Below the pieces are notes generated by a model. The model saw only the letters and a list, made by a program, of their open reading frames with translations. It was not told where the DNA came from and did not search any database. Shown in pieces: positions 42,281 through 51,707 of a stretch of 64,000 bases of DNA. Position 1 is the first letter of the stretch; every line of letters starts with the position of its first letter. A program made the translations under genes and the position numbers. The stretch spans positions 620,001-684,000 of the forward strand of contig NZ_JADJNP010000004.1 of NCBI RefSeq assembly GCF_016714275.1, read 5' to 3'. This stretch comes from Tessaracoccus sp. GTDB lineage: Bacteria; Actinomycetota; Actinomycetes; Propionibacteriales; Propionibacteriaceae.

Positions 42281-43300
42281 GTGTTCCTCGGAGAATTGGC
42301 AGACCGGCACGGTCGAGTGGCGCGAGACCTGCGTGTCTCGCTGACCGACCGCTGCAATCTGCGCTGCAGCTACTGCATGCCCGCCGAAGGACTCGACTGG
42401 CTGCCGACCGAGCAGACCCTCACCGACGACGAGGTGCTGCGCCTGCTGGGTGTCGCCGTGGAGCGGTTGGGCGTTGCCCGGATCAGGTTCACGGGTGGTG
42501 AGCCACTGCTGCGCCGCGGGCTGGAGCGCATCGTCGCGGGTGCCGCCGCTTTGAGAGGGGAGCGCGGCCGCCCGGAGTTGGCGCTCACGACCAACGGCCT
42601 CGGCCTCGACCGCCGTGCCCTCGGGCTCAAGGCCGCGGGGCTGAACCGCGTGAACATCTCGCTCGACTCGCTGGACCGCCGGCGCTATGCCGAGCTCGCT
42701 CGTCGAGATCGGCTCGACGACGTGCTCGCGGGCATCGCCGCCGCCGACGCCGCGGGCCTCCGCCCCGTCAAGATCAACGCCGTCGTCATGCGCGGCGTAA
42801 ACGAGACCGATGTCGTGCCCCTCGCCCGGTTCTGTCTCTCCCGCGGCTACCAGCTGCGGTTCATCGAGCAGATGCCGCTCGGGCCGTCCGGCGAGTGGAG
42901 CCGCGACGGCATGGTCACCGCGGAGGAGATCCTCGGTGCCCTGGGCGAGGCGTTCGCTCTCTCCGCCGCCGTCAAGCCAAGGGGAGCTGCACCCGCCGAG
43001 TTGTGGCGGGTCGCCCCCGGCGACGATCACCCCGGTGGCGAGTTGGGCGTGATCGCCTCGGTCACGCATCCGTTCTGCGGTGCGTGCGACCGGACCCGGC
43101 TCACCTCCGACGGCCAGATCCGCAGCTGTCTCTTCTCCCAGGAGGAGTCCGACCTCCGCGCCATCCTGCGCGGCGGTGGCTCCGACGACGACCTGGCCGC
43201 CGCCTGGGCGGCCGCCCAGTGGGGCAAACCGCGCGCCCACGGGATCGACGACGCGGGCTTCGTCCAGCCGGCCCGCACCATGAGCGCCATCGGCGGATGA
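42281..43300 (+). CDS. moaA: GTP 3',8-cyclase MoaA
   Basis: 339 residues. Radical SAM enzyme: SLTDRCNLRCSYCMPAEGL has the CxxxCxxC cluster motif, and FCGACDRTRLTSDGQIRSCL holds the second cluster cysteines. The C-terminus ends in GG, as active MoaA does. It forms the 3',8-cyclic GTP for molybdenum cofactor synthesis. The next genes moaD and mobA follow on the same strand (gaps 22 and 6 bases), giving a short Moco operon upstream of the nar cluster. Confidence 0.95.
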   Translation: MFLGELADRHGRVARDLRVSLTDRCNLRCSYCMPAEGLDWLPTEQTLTDDEVLRLLGVAVERLGVARIRFTGGEPLLRRGLERIVAGAAALRGERGRPELALTTNGLGLDRRALGLKAAGLNRVNISLDSLDRRRYAELARRDRLDDVLAGIAAADAAGLRPVKINAVVMRGVNETDVVPLARFCLSRGYQLRFIEQMPLGPSGEWSRDGMVTAEEILGALGEAFALSAAVKPRGAAPAELWRVAPGDDHPGGELGVIASVTHPFCGACDRTRLTSDGQIRSCLFSQEESDLRAILRGGGSDDDLAAAWAAAQWGKPRAHGIDDAGFVQPARTMSAIGG

Positions 43301-43322
43301 CCGGGGCAGGAAGGGGACCCAC

Positions 43323-43559
43323 ATGGAGGTCAGGTTCTTCGCGGGAGCGGCGGAGGCCGCGGGCGCCGAGTCGCTCAGCGTGTCCGGCGCCAGCACCGTC
43401 GCCGCGCTCGTCGACCAGCTCGGCGCGGGCAACGAGCGCCTCGCCGCCGTCCTGAACGTCAGCTCGCTGCTTGCCGACGGCGCGCGCGTGTCGGGTCGTG
43501 AAGCCAGCCTCGACGGCGTCGCCCGGGTCGACGTCTTGCCTCCGTTCGCCGGCGGATAG
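43323..43559 (+). CDS. moaD: Molybdopterin synthase sulfur carrier subunit MoaD
   Basis: 78 residues of ubiquitin fold, MEVRFFAGAAEAAGAESLSV and the terminal VDVLPPFAGG with the double glycine that is thiocarboxylated. It gives sulfur for the molybdopterin dithiolene. AGGAAGGGG precedes the ATG. The partner moaE is not next to it. Confidence 0.9.
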   Translation: MEVRFFAGAAEAAGAESLSVSGASTVAALVDQLGAGNERLAAVLNVSSLLADGARVSGREASLDGVARVDVLPPFAGG

Positions 43560-43565
43560 ACCGCT

Positions 43566-44144
43566 GTGCGCGGCGCCATCGTGCTGGGCGGCGGGCGGTC
43601 GTCGCGCATGGGCACCGACAAGCTCGCCCTCCTTCTCGACGGTCGGCCGCTGCTGGCTCGTGTCGTCGATGCGGCGCTGACTTGGGCGGATGCCGTCGTC
43701 GTCGCAGGAGATCAGCCTGAGGGCTGGTCAAGCGGCGACGGGGTGACCTTCCGCCGTGAGGACCCGCCCTTCGGCGGGCCCGTTGCGGGCATCGCCGCCG
43801 CGTTCGCGGAGCTGACCGCCGCCGACGAGGTGCTGATCCTCGCCGGCGACCTCGCCAGTCCGGGCGCCGCCGTCGCGCTGCTCGCCGCGGCGGAAGTGGG
43901 GTCCGACGGCGTCGTGCTCGAGGATGACGACGGCTGGCCGCAGTACCTGGCCGGCCGCTACCGGGCTGCGGCGCTGGCCACGTTGGTCGACGCTCTGGCT
44001 GCCGACCCTGTTGGCGCGGTGCACCGGTTCATGCGCCCCCTCGATGTCGCCCGCGTCCGTGCTCCCGAGGCGACGACGCGCGACGTCGACACGCCCGAGG
44101 CTGCGAGGGCCGCCGGCGCGAAGCTCCCGCAGCTCGGAGTCTGA
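43566..44144 (+). CDS. mobA: Molybdenum cofactor guanylyltransferase (MobA-like)
   Basis: 192 residues, GTG start 6 bases after moaD. GGGRSSRMGTDKLALLLDGR is the nucleotide-binding opening with GGxSxRMGxDK layout; VVVAGDQPEGWS and LILAGDLASPGAAV follow. MobA adds GMP to Moco to make bis-MGD used by NarG and DmsA. MobA-like and MoCu transferases share this fold; the context of NarG and DmsA supports MGD synthesis. Confidence 0.85.
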   Translation: MRGAIVLGGGRSSRMGTDKLALLLDGRPLLARVVDAALTWADAVVVAGDQPEGWSSGDGVTFRREDPPFGGPVAGIAAAFAELTAADEVLILAGDLASPGAAVALLAAAEVGSDGVVLEDDDGWPQYLAGRYRAAALATLVDALAADPVGAVHRFMRPLDVARVRAPEATTRDVDTPEAARAAGAKLPQLGV

Positions 44145-44157
44145 GCCGCGGCAGCGC

Positions 44158-45174
44158 TCAGAGCTGCACGACCTCGCCGGTCGCCGCGCTCTGCTGAGCC
44201 GCGGCCACGATGCGCAGCGTCCGCAGGCCCACGTCGCCGTCGGGCTGCGGGCCGGCCCCCGAGCGCACCCCTTCGATGAAGGCGTCGAGCATGCGCCGGT
44301 CGAGGTCCCGCCCGTAGCCGATCCACACCCCTCCCGGGACCGCCTCGCTGAAGCCGCCGACGTGCTGCGCGAAGGGGTCGATCGAGGCGCCGGCCTCCGT
44401 ACCCACGACCTCAAGGGTCAGCCCGCCCCAGACCTCGGCGTGGTCAGGTTGGCTCCACGAGCAGTCGATGGTTGCGCGCAGCCCGCTCGGGTACGACACG
44501 CTGACCAGGCCGCCGGTCTCGGCGCGCACCTGTGGCTTGTCGGCGTGCAGGATCGCGTTGGCGACGGCGCGCACCGAGGAGGCCTGTTCGCCGCCGAGCA
44601 GCGCGTCGAGGAGGTCGGCGACGTGTACGACGTGGTCCATCAGGGCGCCGCCACCGGACAGCTCCGGGTCGGTGAACCAGGCCCGGGAGCCGACGGGGAT
44701 CTGGCCGTTGTTCGTGCCGGTCGCCAGCAGCGGGCGGCCGAGGCCGCCTCCGTCGATGAGGGTGCGCAGCGCCGCGAACTGGGGCGAGAAGCGCACCGGG
44801 TACGCCGTCATCAGGAAGACGTCGGCCGCGCGGCACGCAGCGACCATCTCCTCTCCGTCGGCGACCGTCGTGGCCAGGGGCTTCTCGCACAGCACATGCG
44901 CGCCCTCGGCCGCGGCGCGGAGCACGAGGTCGTGGTGACGGGCGTTCTCCGAACAGATCACCACCGCGTGGGGGCGCCACGCGAACAGCTCGTCGTAGGT
45001 TTCGACGGAGGACACGCCCAACGCGTCGGCGAACGCGCGCCCGCGCACCTCTCCGGGCGGGGCGGTGGCGCCGTCGGGGTCGGCGCACAGCAGCTCCACG
45101 CCGGGCGTGTCGCGCAGCAGGGCTGCGTAGCCCGCGGCGTGGACGTGAGCGAAGGACAGCAGGCCGATCCTCAT
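44158..45174 (-). CDS. Gfo/Idh/MocA-family oxidoreductase 1
   Basis: 338 residues. IGLLSFAHVHAAGYAALLRD is the N-terminal strand-loop, where the usual GxGxxA is GLLSFAHVH, so the dinucleotide site is non-standard. EKPLATTVADGEEMVAACRA holds the EKP lysine, and GSRAWFTDPELSGGGALMDH the C-domain GGG-D motif with H. Its start overlaps the stop of the next upstream gene (ATGA at 45171-45174). Substrate probably a sugar or inositol; unknown. Confidence 0.8.
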   Translation of the reverse strand: MRIGLLSFAHVHAAGYAALLRDTPGVELLCADPDGATAPPGEVRGRAFADALGVSSVETYDELFAWRPHAVVICSENARHHDLVLRAAAEGAHVLCEKPLATTVADGEEMVAACRAADVFLMTAYPVRFSPQFAALRTLIDGGGLGRPLLATGTNNGQIPVGSRAWFTDPELSGGGALMDHVVHVADLLDALLGGEQASSVRAVANAILHADKPQVRAETGGLVSVSYPSGLRATIDCSWSQPDHAEVWGGLTLEVVGTEAGASIDPFAQHVGGFSEAVPGGVWIGYGRDLDRRMLDAFIEGVRSGAGPQPDGDVGLRTLRIVAAAQQSAATGEVVQL

Positions 45175-46160
45175 CGCACGGCCTCCTCACCGAAGGCGAC
45201 GCCGCGGCCGAGTTCGATGGACGCCTGCACCGCCGCGGCGAGGCGCACGGCGATCGCGCCGTCCTCGCCGGTGACTCGCGGCGTCGGCCCTCCCGCGAAG
45301 GCGCTCGCGAACTCCCGTAACTCGGTCAGATAGGGGGATTCGACGAAGCTCAGGTCCGGCAGCATCGCGCCCTCTGCGGCTGATGCGCCCCCGTCGAGGC
45401 GGAACGACTTCTCGTCGCGGGTGTCGTGCCGGAGCACGCCGCCGTCGCCGGCGACGTTGAACGAGGTCCAGAAGGTGGTCCCCGGGGGACCCCAGACGGC
45501 GCGGACGTAGCTGATCGCGCCGCCCTCGTGGGTCAGCACGGCCTCCGCGACCGATACCTCAACTCCCGACGAGGAGCGGTCGCGGGCGGCGGTTGCGTAG
45601 ACCTCGGTGACCTCGCCCATCGTCCACCGCGCGATGTCCAGGTCGTGGATCATCAGGTCGAACACCACGCCGCCCGACTGCGCGTCGTCGGCGAACCAGG
45701 CGGCCCATTGCGGGAAGCTCCCCGTGCGGGTGAACCGGGCGACGGCGGGTGTGCCGATCACGCTGTCGGCCACTGCCCTGTGCATCGCGGCGTACTCGGG
45801 GAAGAAGCGCACGACGTGGCCGGGGTAGACCTGGCGGCCGAGCCCCGCGGCGAGGTCGACGATGGCCTTGGCGTCGTCGGGGGTTCGGCCCAGCGGTTTC
45901 TCGCACACGACGTCCTTGCCCGCGCGCAGCGCGCGCTCGGCCAGCTCGCGGTGCGTGGGGGTGGGCGTGACGATGTCGACGACGTCGCACGCGGCGAGCA
46001 GGTCGTCGAGGCTGTCGACGACGGTGCCGCCGCACTCGGCGACGAGGGCTTCCTGCCCCGCGACGGAGTGGACGGTGACGTCGGCTCCCAGCGCGAGCCA
46101 GGCGGGCAGGTGCGCCCTTGCGATCCCGCCGGCGCCGATGAGACCTACTCGGAATGACAT
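45171..46160 (-). CDS. Gfo/Idh/MocA-family oxidoreductase 2
   Basis: 329 residues, ATG after AAGGAG. The standard RVGLIGAGGIARAHLPAWLA carries GxGxxA, EKPLGRTPDDAKAIVDLAAG the EKP motif and DDAQSGGVVFDLMIHDLDIA the GGxxxDxxxHxxD motif. With the first one it forms a co-translated pair, typical of inositol or cyclitol catabolism genes. No transporter is attached to the pair. The region upstream is the narG promoter region. Confidence 0.85.
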   Translation of the reverse strand: MSFRVGLIGAGGIARAHLPAWLALGADVTVHSVAGQEALVAECGGTVVDSLDDLLAACDVVDIVTPTPTHRELAERALRAGKDVVCEKPLGRTPDDAKAIVDLAAGLGRQVYPGHVVRFFPEYAAMHRAVADSVIGTPAVARFTRTGSFPQWAAWFADDAQSGGVVFDLMIHDLDIARWTMGEVTEVYATAARDRSSSGVEVSVAEAVLTHEGGAISYVRAVWGPPGTTFWTSFNVAGDGGVLRHDTRDEKSFRLDGGASAAEGAMLPDLSFVESPYLTELREFASAFAGGPTPRVTGEDGAIAVRLAAAVQASIELGRGVAFGEEAVR

Positions 46161-46237
46161 GTTTCTCCTTGGGGCGAGGGGTTCGGGACCCTTCCTACCG
46201 TAGACGCCGTGTCGGCATAAGGATGACACAAAACCAC

Positions 46238-46372
46238 ATTTTCGCGTAGCCGAAGTTGCGAAAATAATCCGGGGAGCGCTCCGTATACGCGGAATGTATC
46301 TCTGTAATGGCCCGTAATCGCGGATCTCAGAAAAATAACTCCGACGGGTTGTCGTAGAAGCGCCGATTTTCG
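46238..46372. promoter_or_regulatory. Repeated ATTTTCG words upstream of narG
   Basis: ATTTTCGC (46238-46245) and GCGAAAAT (46258-46265) form an 8-bp perfect inverted repeat 12 bases apart, and ATTTTCG recurs at 46366-46372, near CGAA at 46381-46384. The 247-base gap between the Gfo/Idh gene and narG is otherwise AT-richer than its surroundings, as a regulated promoter would be. No classical FNR box (TTGATnnnnATCAA) was seen. Confidence 0.45.
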
Positions 46373-46407
46373 TGTTTGTACGAAGGTTCTATGCAAAGCT
46401 GTCCAGC

Positions 46408-49400
46408 ATGGACCAGACTGCTCGACTCGACGGCCCGGCATCGGACGCGCTCCTGAAGCTTGGCCGCTTCTTCACCGATTGGGATGAGACCGCGGACGGC
46501 CGAGCTGTCTTCCGCAAGGGCGGCCGTGCGGGCGACGTGTTCTACCGCGACCGCTGGAGCCACGACAAGGTCGTCCGCTCCACGCACGGCGTGAACTGCA
46601 CGGGTTCGTGCTCCTGGAAGGTGTACGTCAAGGACGGCATCATCACGTGGGAGTCGCAGCAGACGGACTATCCGTCGACGGGTCCCGACCGCCCGGAGTA
46701 TGAGCCCCGCGGTTGTCCCCGCGGCGCGGCCTTCTCGTGGTACACCTACTCGCCGACCCGGGTGCGCTACCCCTACGGTCGAGGCGTCCTGATCGAGATG
46801 TACCGCGAGGCGAAGAAACGCCTGGGAGATCCGGTGGAGGCTTTCCGCGAGATCTCGACCGACCCGGCCAAACGCCGTCGCTACCAGCAGGCGCGTGGCA
46901 AGGGCGGCCTTGTCCGGATCAGCTGGGACGAGGCGCTCGAGATCGCGGCGGCGTCCTACATCAACACCATCAAGAACTACGGCCCGGACCGCTGCGTCTC
47001 GTTCTCGCCGATCCCGGCGATGAGCATGGTGAGCCACGCCGTCGGCACGCGCTTCACGCACCTCATCGGCGGCGCGATGACCAGCTTCTACGACTGGTAC
47101 GCGGACCTCCCCGTTGCTAGCCCGCAGGTCTTCGGCGACCAGACGGACGTCCCCGAGTCCGGCGACTGGTGGGACGCCTCCTACCTGATGATGTGGGGAT
47201 CCAACGTCCCGGTCACGCGTACTCCGGACGCCCACTGGATGGCCGAGGTCCGCTACCGCGGCACCAAGGTGGTCACCGTCAGCCCGGACTATGCCGACAA
47301 CGTGAAGTTCGCCGACGAATGGCTGCCCGCGCAGGCAGGCACCGACGCGGCGCTCGCGATGGCCATGGGCCACGTGATCCTCAAGGAGAACTTCGTCGAC
47401 AAGCAGGTCGAGTACTTCGACGGCTATGTCAAGCAGTACACCGACCTCGGGATGCTGATCACGCTCGTCGAGCACCCGGACGGCCATGGCCTTACCGCGG
47501 GCAAGTTCATCACTGCGGCCGACCTGCCCGAGTACGAGGACCTCAGCGACGCCGCGTTCAAGACCGTGATGTGGGACAAGGCGACGGGCACCACTGCCGT
47601 CCCGAACGGCTCCATGGGCTTCCGGTACTCCGACGACGGCGCGGGCCAGTGGAACCTGGACCTCGGCGACATCCAGCCGACGCTGACGTTCATCGACGAC
47701 GACGCCGCAGAGGGCGTCGAGGTCGCACTGCCGTGCTTCGAGGACCCCCGCGGCGAAGGCTCGATCATCCGCCGCGGCGTTCCCGCCCGGCGCTTGGGCG
47801 ACAAGCTCGTCACCACCGTCTTCGACCTGATGCTCGCGCAGTACGGCGTCGGCCGCGAAGGCCTTCCCGGCACCTGGGCCAAGGACTACGACGACGTCGA
47901 CTCGCCCTACACCCCCGCGTGGCAGGCCGAGATCACCTCCGTGCCCGCAGAGGCCTGCATCCGCACCGCGCGCCAGTTCGCGAGCAACTCCGAGGAGTCG
48001 AAGGGCCGCACGATGATCATCATCGGCGCGGGCATCTGCCACTGGTTCCACGCCGACGTCACCTACCGCGCCATCATCGCGCTGCTGATGATGACCGGTT
48101 GCATCGGCAAGAACGGTGGTGGCTGGGCCCACTACGTCGGCCAGGAGAAGTGCCGCCCGATGACGGGCTGGTTCAACATGGCCAACGCCATGGACTGGCA
48201 GCGCCCGCCGCGCACCATGATCGGCACCGCGTACTGGTACATGCACACCGACCAGTGGCGCACGGATGGCTTCTCGTCGAACCGGGTGAAGTCGCCGCTG
48301 TCGCGGGGCGTGCTCGACAACATGCACACCGCCGACGCCCTTGCGCAGTCGAACCGGCTGGGCTGGATGCCGTTCTACCCGCAATTCGACGCCAACCCGC
48401 TCGACCTGGCCGACGAGGCGAAGGCCGCCGTGGAGCGCGGCGAGGCCGAGTCCGTGCAGGCCTACGTGGCGGCGAAGGTGAAGAGCGGCGAGCTGAAGAG
48501 CTCGATGGAGGACATCGACGCGCCGCAGAACTGGCCGCGCACCATGATCCTCTGGCGCTCGAACCTGTTCGGGTCGTCGGCGAAGGGCAACGAGTACTTC
48601 CTCAAGCACCTGCTGGGCACGCACAACAACCTGATGCCCAACAACCACGGCGCCGACGAGCGCCCGGTGGACGTGGCCTGGCACGACGAGGCGCCCGAGG
48701 GCAAGCTCGACCTGCTGATGACCGCCGACTTCCGCATGACGAGCTCGACGCTGCTGTCCGACATCGTCTTCCCGGCGGCCACCTGGTACGAGAAGCACGA
48801 CCTCAGCAGCACCGACATGCACCCGTACGTGCACTCGTTCTCCCCGGCGATCGACCCGCCGTGGGAGGCGAAGACGGATTACGAGCTGTTCACCGAGCTG
48901 GCGCACAAGCTGTCCCAGATGGCGAAGGGCCGGCTGGAGAAGCGCTCCGATCTGGTCGCGGTCGCGCTGCAGCACGACACGCCGGGCCAGATCAAGCAGC
49001 CCGGCGGCGTGGTGCGCGACTGGAAGCGCTCCGACATCCCCGCGGTCCCCGGCGAGAACATGCCGGTGCTCGCTGTCGTCGAGCGCGACTACACGGCGAT
49101 CGCGGACAAGCTCGCCACCGTCGGGCCTCTCGCGGAGAAGCTCGGCTTCACGGTCAAGAACATCACTTACAAGGTGGGTCACCAGGTCGAGCAGCTCGGC
49201 AAGCTACACGGCGTCTTCCCGAGTGGCGCGGCGGCGGGCCGGCCGGCGATCAACACCGACCAGCGCCTCGCCGAGGCCATCCTGATCTTCTCGGGCACCA
49301 CCAACGGCGAGCTCGCGACGCAGGGCTTCCACGATCTGGAGAGGAAGACCGGACGCAAGCTGGCGGACTTCTCCGAGGGGTCGGAGGAGAAGCTGATCAC

Positions 49401-50118
49401 CTTCGCGCAAACCCAGCAGGCGCCGCAGGCTGTGATCACGTCGCCGGAGTGGTCGGGGTCGGAGACCGGCGGACGGCGCTACGCGGCCTTCACGATCAAC
49501 ACCGAGCGGCTGAAGCCCTGGCACACGCTGTCGGGCCGGATGCACTTCTTCCTCGACCACGACTGGATGATCGACGCGGGCGAGCAACTGCCGACGTTCC
49601 GGCCGCCTCTCGACATGGCGAAGGCCTACGGCGAGCCCGAGTTGGGACCTGCGGGGGAGAAGGCGATCACGCTGCGCTACCTCACGGTGCATAACAAGTG
49701 GTCCATCCACTCCGAGTACCAGGACAACCTGTTCATGCTGTCGCTCGGACGCGGCGGGCCCCAGGCCTGGCTCAGCGTGGCCGACGCCGCCTCGATCGGC
49801 GTGAAGGACAACGACTGGATCGAGCTGACCAACGCCAACGGCGTGTTCGTCGCCCGCGCCGTCGTCTCCTCCAAGCTGCCCGACGGCATCTGTTACGTGC
49901 AGCACGCCCAGGAGCGCACCATCGACGTGCCGAAGTCGGAGGCCACCGGAAGGCGCGGTGGCATCCACAACTCGGTGACCCGCATCCTGCTCAAACCCAC
50001 CCACCTGATCGGCGGCTACGCGCACCAGGCGTACGCCTTCAACTACATCGGCCCAACGGGCGTGCAGCGGGACATCGTCTCGACGGTGCGCCGTCGCTCC
50101 CAGGAGGTGCAGTACTGA
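46408..50118 (+). CDS. narG: Respiratory nitrate reductase alpha subunit
   Basis: 1236 residues, the usual NarG length. GPASDALLKLGRFFTDWDET is the family N-terminus. HGVNCTGSCSWKVYVKDGII holds the His/Cys ligands of the FS0 4Fe-4S cluster, TSFYDWYADLP has the Mo-ligand aspartate near 220 and QVFGDQTDVPESGDWW follows. The middle and end (FMLSLGRGGPQAWLS; NKWSIHSEYQ; HNSVTRILLKPTHLIGGYAH) match the bis-MGD-binding domains. It reduces nitrate to nitrite at the inner side of the membrane. ATG 46408 is preferred over GTG 46372, which would add 12 residues. Its TGA overlaps the narH ATG. Confidence 0.97.
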   Translation: MDQTARLDGPASDALLKLGRFFTDWDETADGRAVFRKGGRAGDVFYRDRWSHDKVVRSTHGVNCTGSCSWKVYVKDGIITWESQQTDYPSTGPDRPEYEPRGCPRGAAFSWYTYSPTRVRYPYGRGVLIEMYREAKKRLGDPVEAFREISTDPAKRRRYQQARGKGGLVRISWDEALEIAAASYINTIKNYGPDRCVSFSPIPAMSMVSHAVGTRFTHLIGGAMTSFYDWYADLPVASPQVFGDQTDVPESGDWWDASYLMMWGSNVPVTRTPDAHWMAEVRYRGTKVVTVSPDYADNVKFADEWLPAQAGTDAALAMAMGHVILKENFVDKQVEYFDGYVKQYTDLGMLITLVEHPDGHGLTAGKFITAADLPEYEDLSDAAFKTVMWDKATGTTAVPNGSMGFRYSDDGAGQWNLDLGDIQPTLTFIDDDAAEGVEVALPCFEDPRGEGSIIRRGVPARRLGDKLVTTVFDLMLAQYGVGREGLPGTWAKDYDDVDSPYTPAWQAEITSVPAEACIRTARQFASNSEESKGRTMIIIGAGICHWFHADVTYRAIIALLMMTGCIGKNGGGWAHYVGQEKCRPMTGWFNMANAMDWQRPPRTMIGTAYWYMHTDQWRTDGFSSNRVKSPLSRGVLDNMHTADALAQSNRLGWMPFYPQFDANPLDLADEAKAAVERGEAESVQAYVAAKVKSGELKSSMEDIDAPQNWPRTMILWRSNLFGSSAKGNEYFLKHLLGTHNNLMPNNHGADERPVDVAWHDEAPEGKLDLLMTADFRMTSSTLLSDIVFPAATWYEKHDLSSTDMHPYVHSFSPAIDPPWEAKTDYELFTELAHKLSQMAKGRLEKRSDLVAVALQHDTPGQIKQPGGVVRDWKRSDIPAVPGENMPVLAVVERDYTAIADKLATVGPLAEKLGFTVKNITYKVGHQVEQLGKLHGVFPSGAAAGRPAINTDQRLAEAILIFSGTTNGELATQGFHDLERKTGRKLADFSEGSEEKLITFAQTQQAPQAVITSPEWSGSETGGRRYAAFTINTERLKPWHTLSGRMHFFLDHDWMIDAGEQLPTFRPPLDMAKAYGEPELGPAGEKAITLRYLTVHNKWSIHSEYQDNLFMLSLGRGGPQAWLSVADAASIGVKDNDWIELTNANGVFVARAVVSSKLPDGICYVQHAQERTIDVPKSEATGRRGGIHNSVTRILLKPTHLIGGYAHQAYAFNYIGPTGVQRDIVSTVRRRSQEVQY

Positions 50119-51707
50119 TGGCGAAGCAGCGTCGCGTCATGGCCCAGGTGGCCATGGTGATGAACCTGGACAAGTGCATCGGGTGTCACACGTGCTCGGT
50201 GACGTGCAAGCAGGCGTGGACCAACCGCGCGGGCACCGAGTACGTCTGGTTCAACAACGTCGAGACCCGGCCCGGCCAGGGCTACCCCCGGGGCTACGAG
50301 GACCAGGACAAGTGGCAGGGCGGCTGGGTCCGCACCAAGAACGGACGGCTCAAGCTGCGTTCGGGCGGCCGGTTCAAGAAGCTCCTCTCGATCTTCGCGT
50401 CCCCGGTGCAGCCGGGCATGGACGACTACTACGAACCCTGGACATACGACTACGAGACCCTGATCACCGCGCCCCTCGGCGACGACTTTCCTGTCGCCCG
50501 GCCGAAGTCCCTTGTCACGGGCAAGGACATGGCGATCACCGCGTCGGCAAACTGGGACGACTCGCTGGGCGGCGTCGCGGCGACGGAGGAGGGGGACCCC
50601 ATCCTCAAGACGCTGCGCGAGGAGTCCAACCAGCGGATCAAGCTGGAGTACGAGAAGAGCTTCGCGTTCTTCGTGCCCCGCATCTGCGAGCACTGCCTCA
50701 ACCCGTCGTGCATGGCGTCGTGCCCCTCGGGCGCGATCTACAAGCGCTCCGAGGACGGCATCGTGCTCGTCGACCAGGACAAGTGCCGTGGCTGGCGCCA
50801 GTGCATCACCGGCTGCCCCTACAAGAAGATCTACTTCAACCACCGCACGGGCAAGGCGGAGAAGTGTCACTTCTGCTACCCGCGCCTCGAGGTGGGCATC
50901 CCGACGGTGTGCTCGGAGACCTGTGTGGGCCGGCTGCGCTACATCGGCGTCATCCTTTACGACCCCGACAAGGTCACCGAGGCCGCGCTGGCCGATGACA
51001 AGGACCTGTACGAGGCTCAGCTCGAACTGATGCTGGACCCCTACGACCCGCAGGTCATCGCCGACGCCAAGGCCAACGGCATTCCCGCCGACTGGCTGGA
51101 GGCCGCACAGAAGTCGCCCACCTATGCGCTGATCAAGCACTTCAGGGTCGCGTTGCCGCTGCATCCGGAGTACCGCACCATGCCGATGGTCTGGTACATC
51201 CCGCCGCTGTCGCCGGTGGTCGACCTGCTGAGCTCTCAGGGGCACGATGCGGAGGCCGGCGGCAACCTTTTCGGTGCCATCGACGCGCTGCGGATCCCGC
51301 TGGAGTATCTCGCCGAGCTGTTCACGGCGGGCGACGTCGAGCCGGTGCGGCTGGTGCTGCAGAAGCTGGCAGCGATGCGCTCCTATATGCGCGACGTCAC
51401 GCTCGGCCGCGAGCGCGACGAGGAACTGGCCACCGCCGTCGGCATGACGGGCGGGGCGATGGAGCAGATGTACCGGCTGCTGGCGATCGCGAAGTACAAC
51501 GAGCGTTACGTCATTCCCAAGGCGCACCATGAGCAGGCGCACAACCTTGAGGAGATGGCCTGCTCGGTTAACTTCGACGACGATCCGAGCCTTTCCTCGC
51601 CGCTGGGCGAGTCGTCCGGGCGCCTCGTCCCGGTGGCGATCGAGTCGTTCGCCGCCGTCAAGGCCAAGCGCGACGAGGAAGAGCGGGAGAAGGCGGGGAG
51701 GTCGTAA
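50118..51707 (+). CDS. narH: Respiratory nitrate reductase beta subunit
   Basis: 529 residues. Four iron-sulfur motifs: DKCIGCHTCSVTCKQAW near 18, RICEHCLNPSCMASCPSG near 190, DKCRGWRQCITGCPYKKIYF near 215 with Trp in place of one cysteine (the 3Fe-4S site, as in all NarH), and AEKCHFCYPRLEVGIPTVCS near 250. CAGGAGG lies before the start. It passes electrons from NarI to NarG. Confidence 0.97.
   Translation: MAKQRRVMAQVAMVMNLDKCIGCHTCSVTCKQAWTNRAGTEYVWFNNVETRPGQGYPRGYEDQDKWQGGWVRTKNGRLKLRSGGRFKKLLSIFASPVQPGMDDYYEPWTYDYETLITAPLGDDFPVARPKSLVTGKDMAITASANWDDSLGGVAATEEGDPILKTLREESNQRIKLEYEKSFAFFVPRICEHCLNPSCMASCPSGAIYKRSEDGIVLVDQDKCRGWRQCITGCPYKKIYFNHRTGKAEKCHFCYPRLEVGIPTVCSETCVGRLRYIGVILYDPDKVTEAALADDKDLYEAQLELMLDPYDPQVIADAKANGIPADWLEAAQKSPTYALIKHFRVALPLHPEYRTMPMVWYIPPLSPVVDLLSSQGHDAEAGGNLFGAIDALRIPLEYLAELFTAGDVEPVRLVLQKLAAMRSYMRDVTLGRERDEELATAVGMTGGAMEQMYRLLAIAKYNERYVIPKAHHEQAHNLEEMACSVNFDDDPSLSSPLGESSGRLVPVAIESFAAVKAKRDEEEREKAGRS

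Noticed and set aside
46327..49182. 951-codon minus-strand open frame opposite narG
   Set aside because: Low-complexity R/V/D/G-rich shadow; narG on the plus strand is complete and diagnostic.
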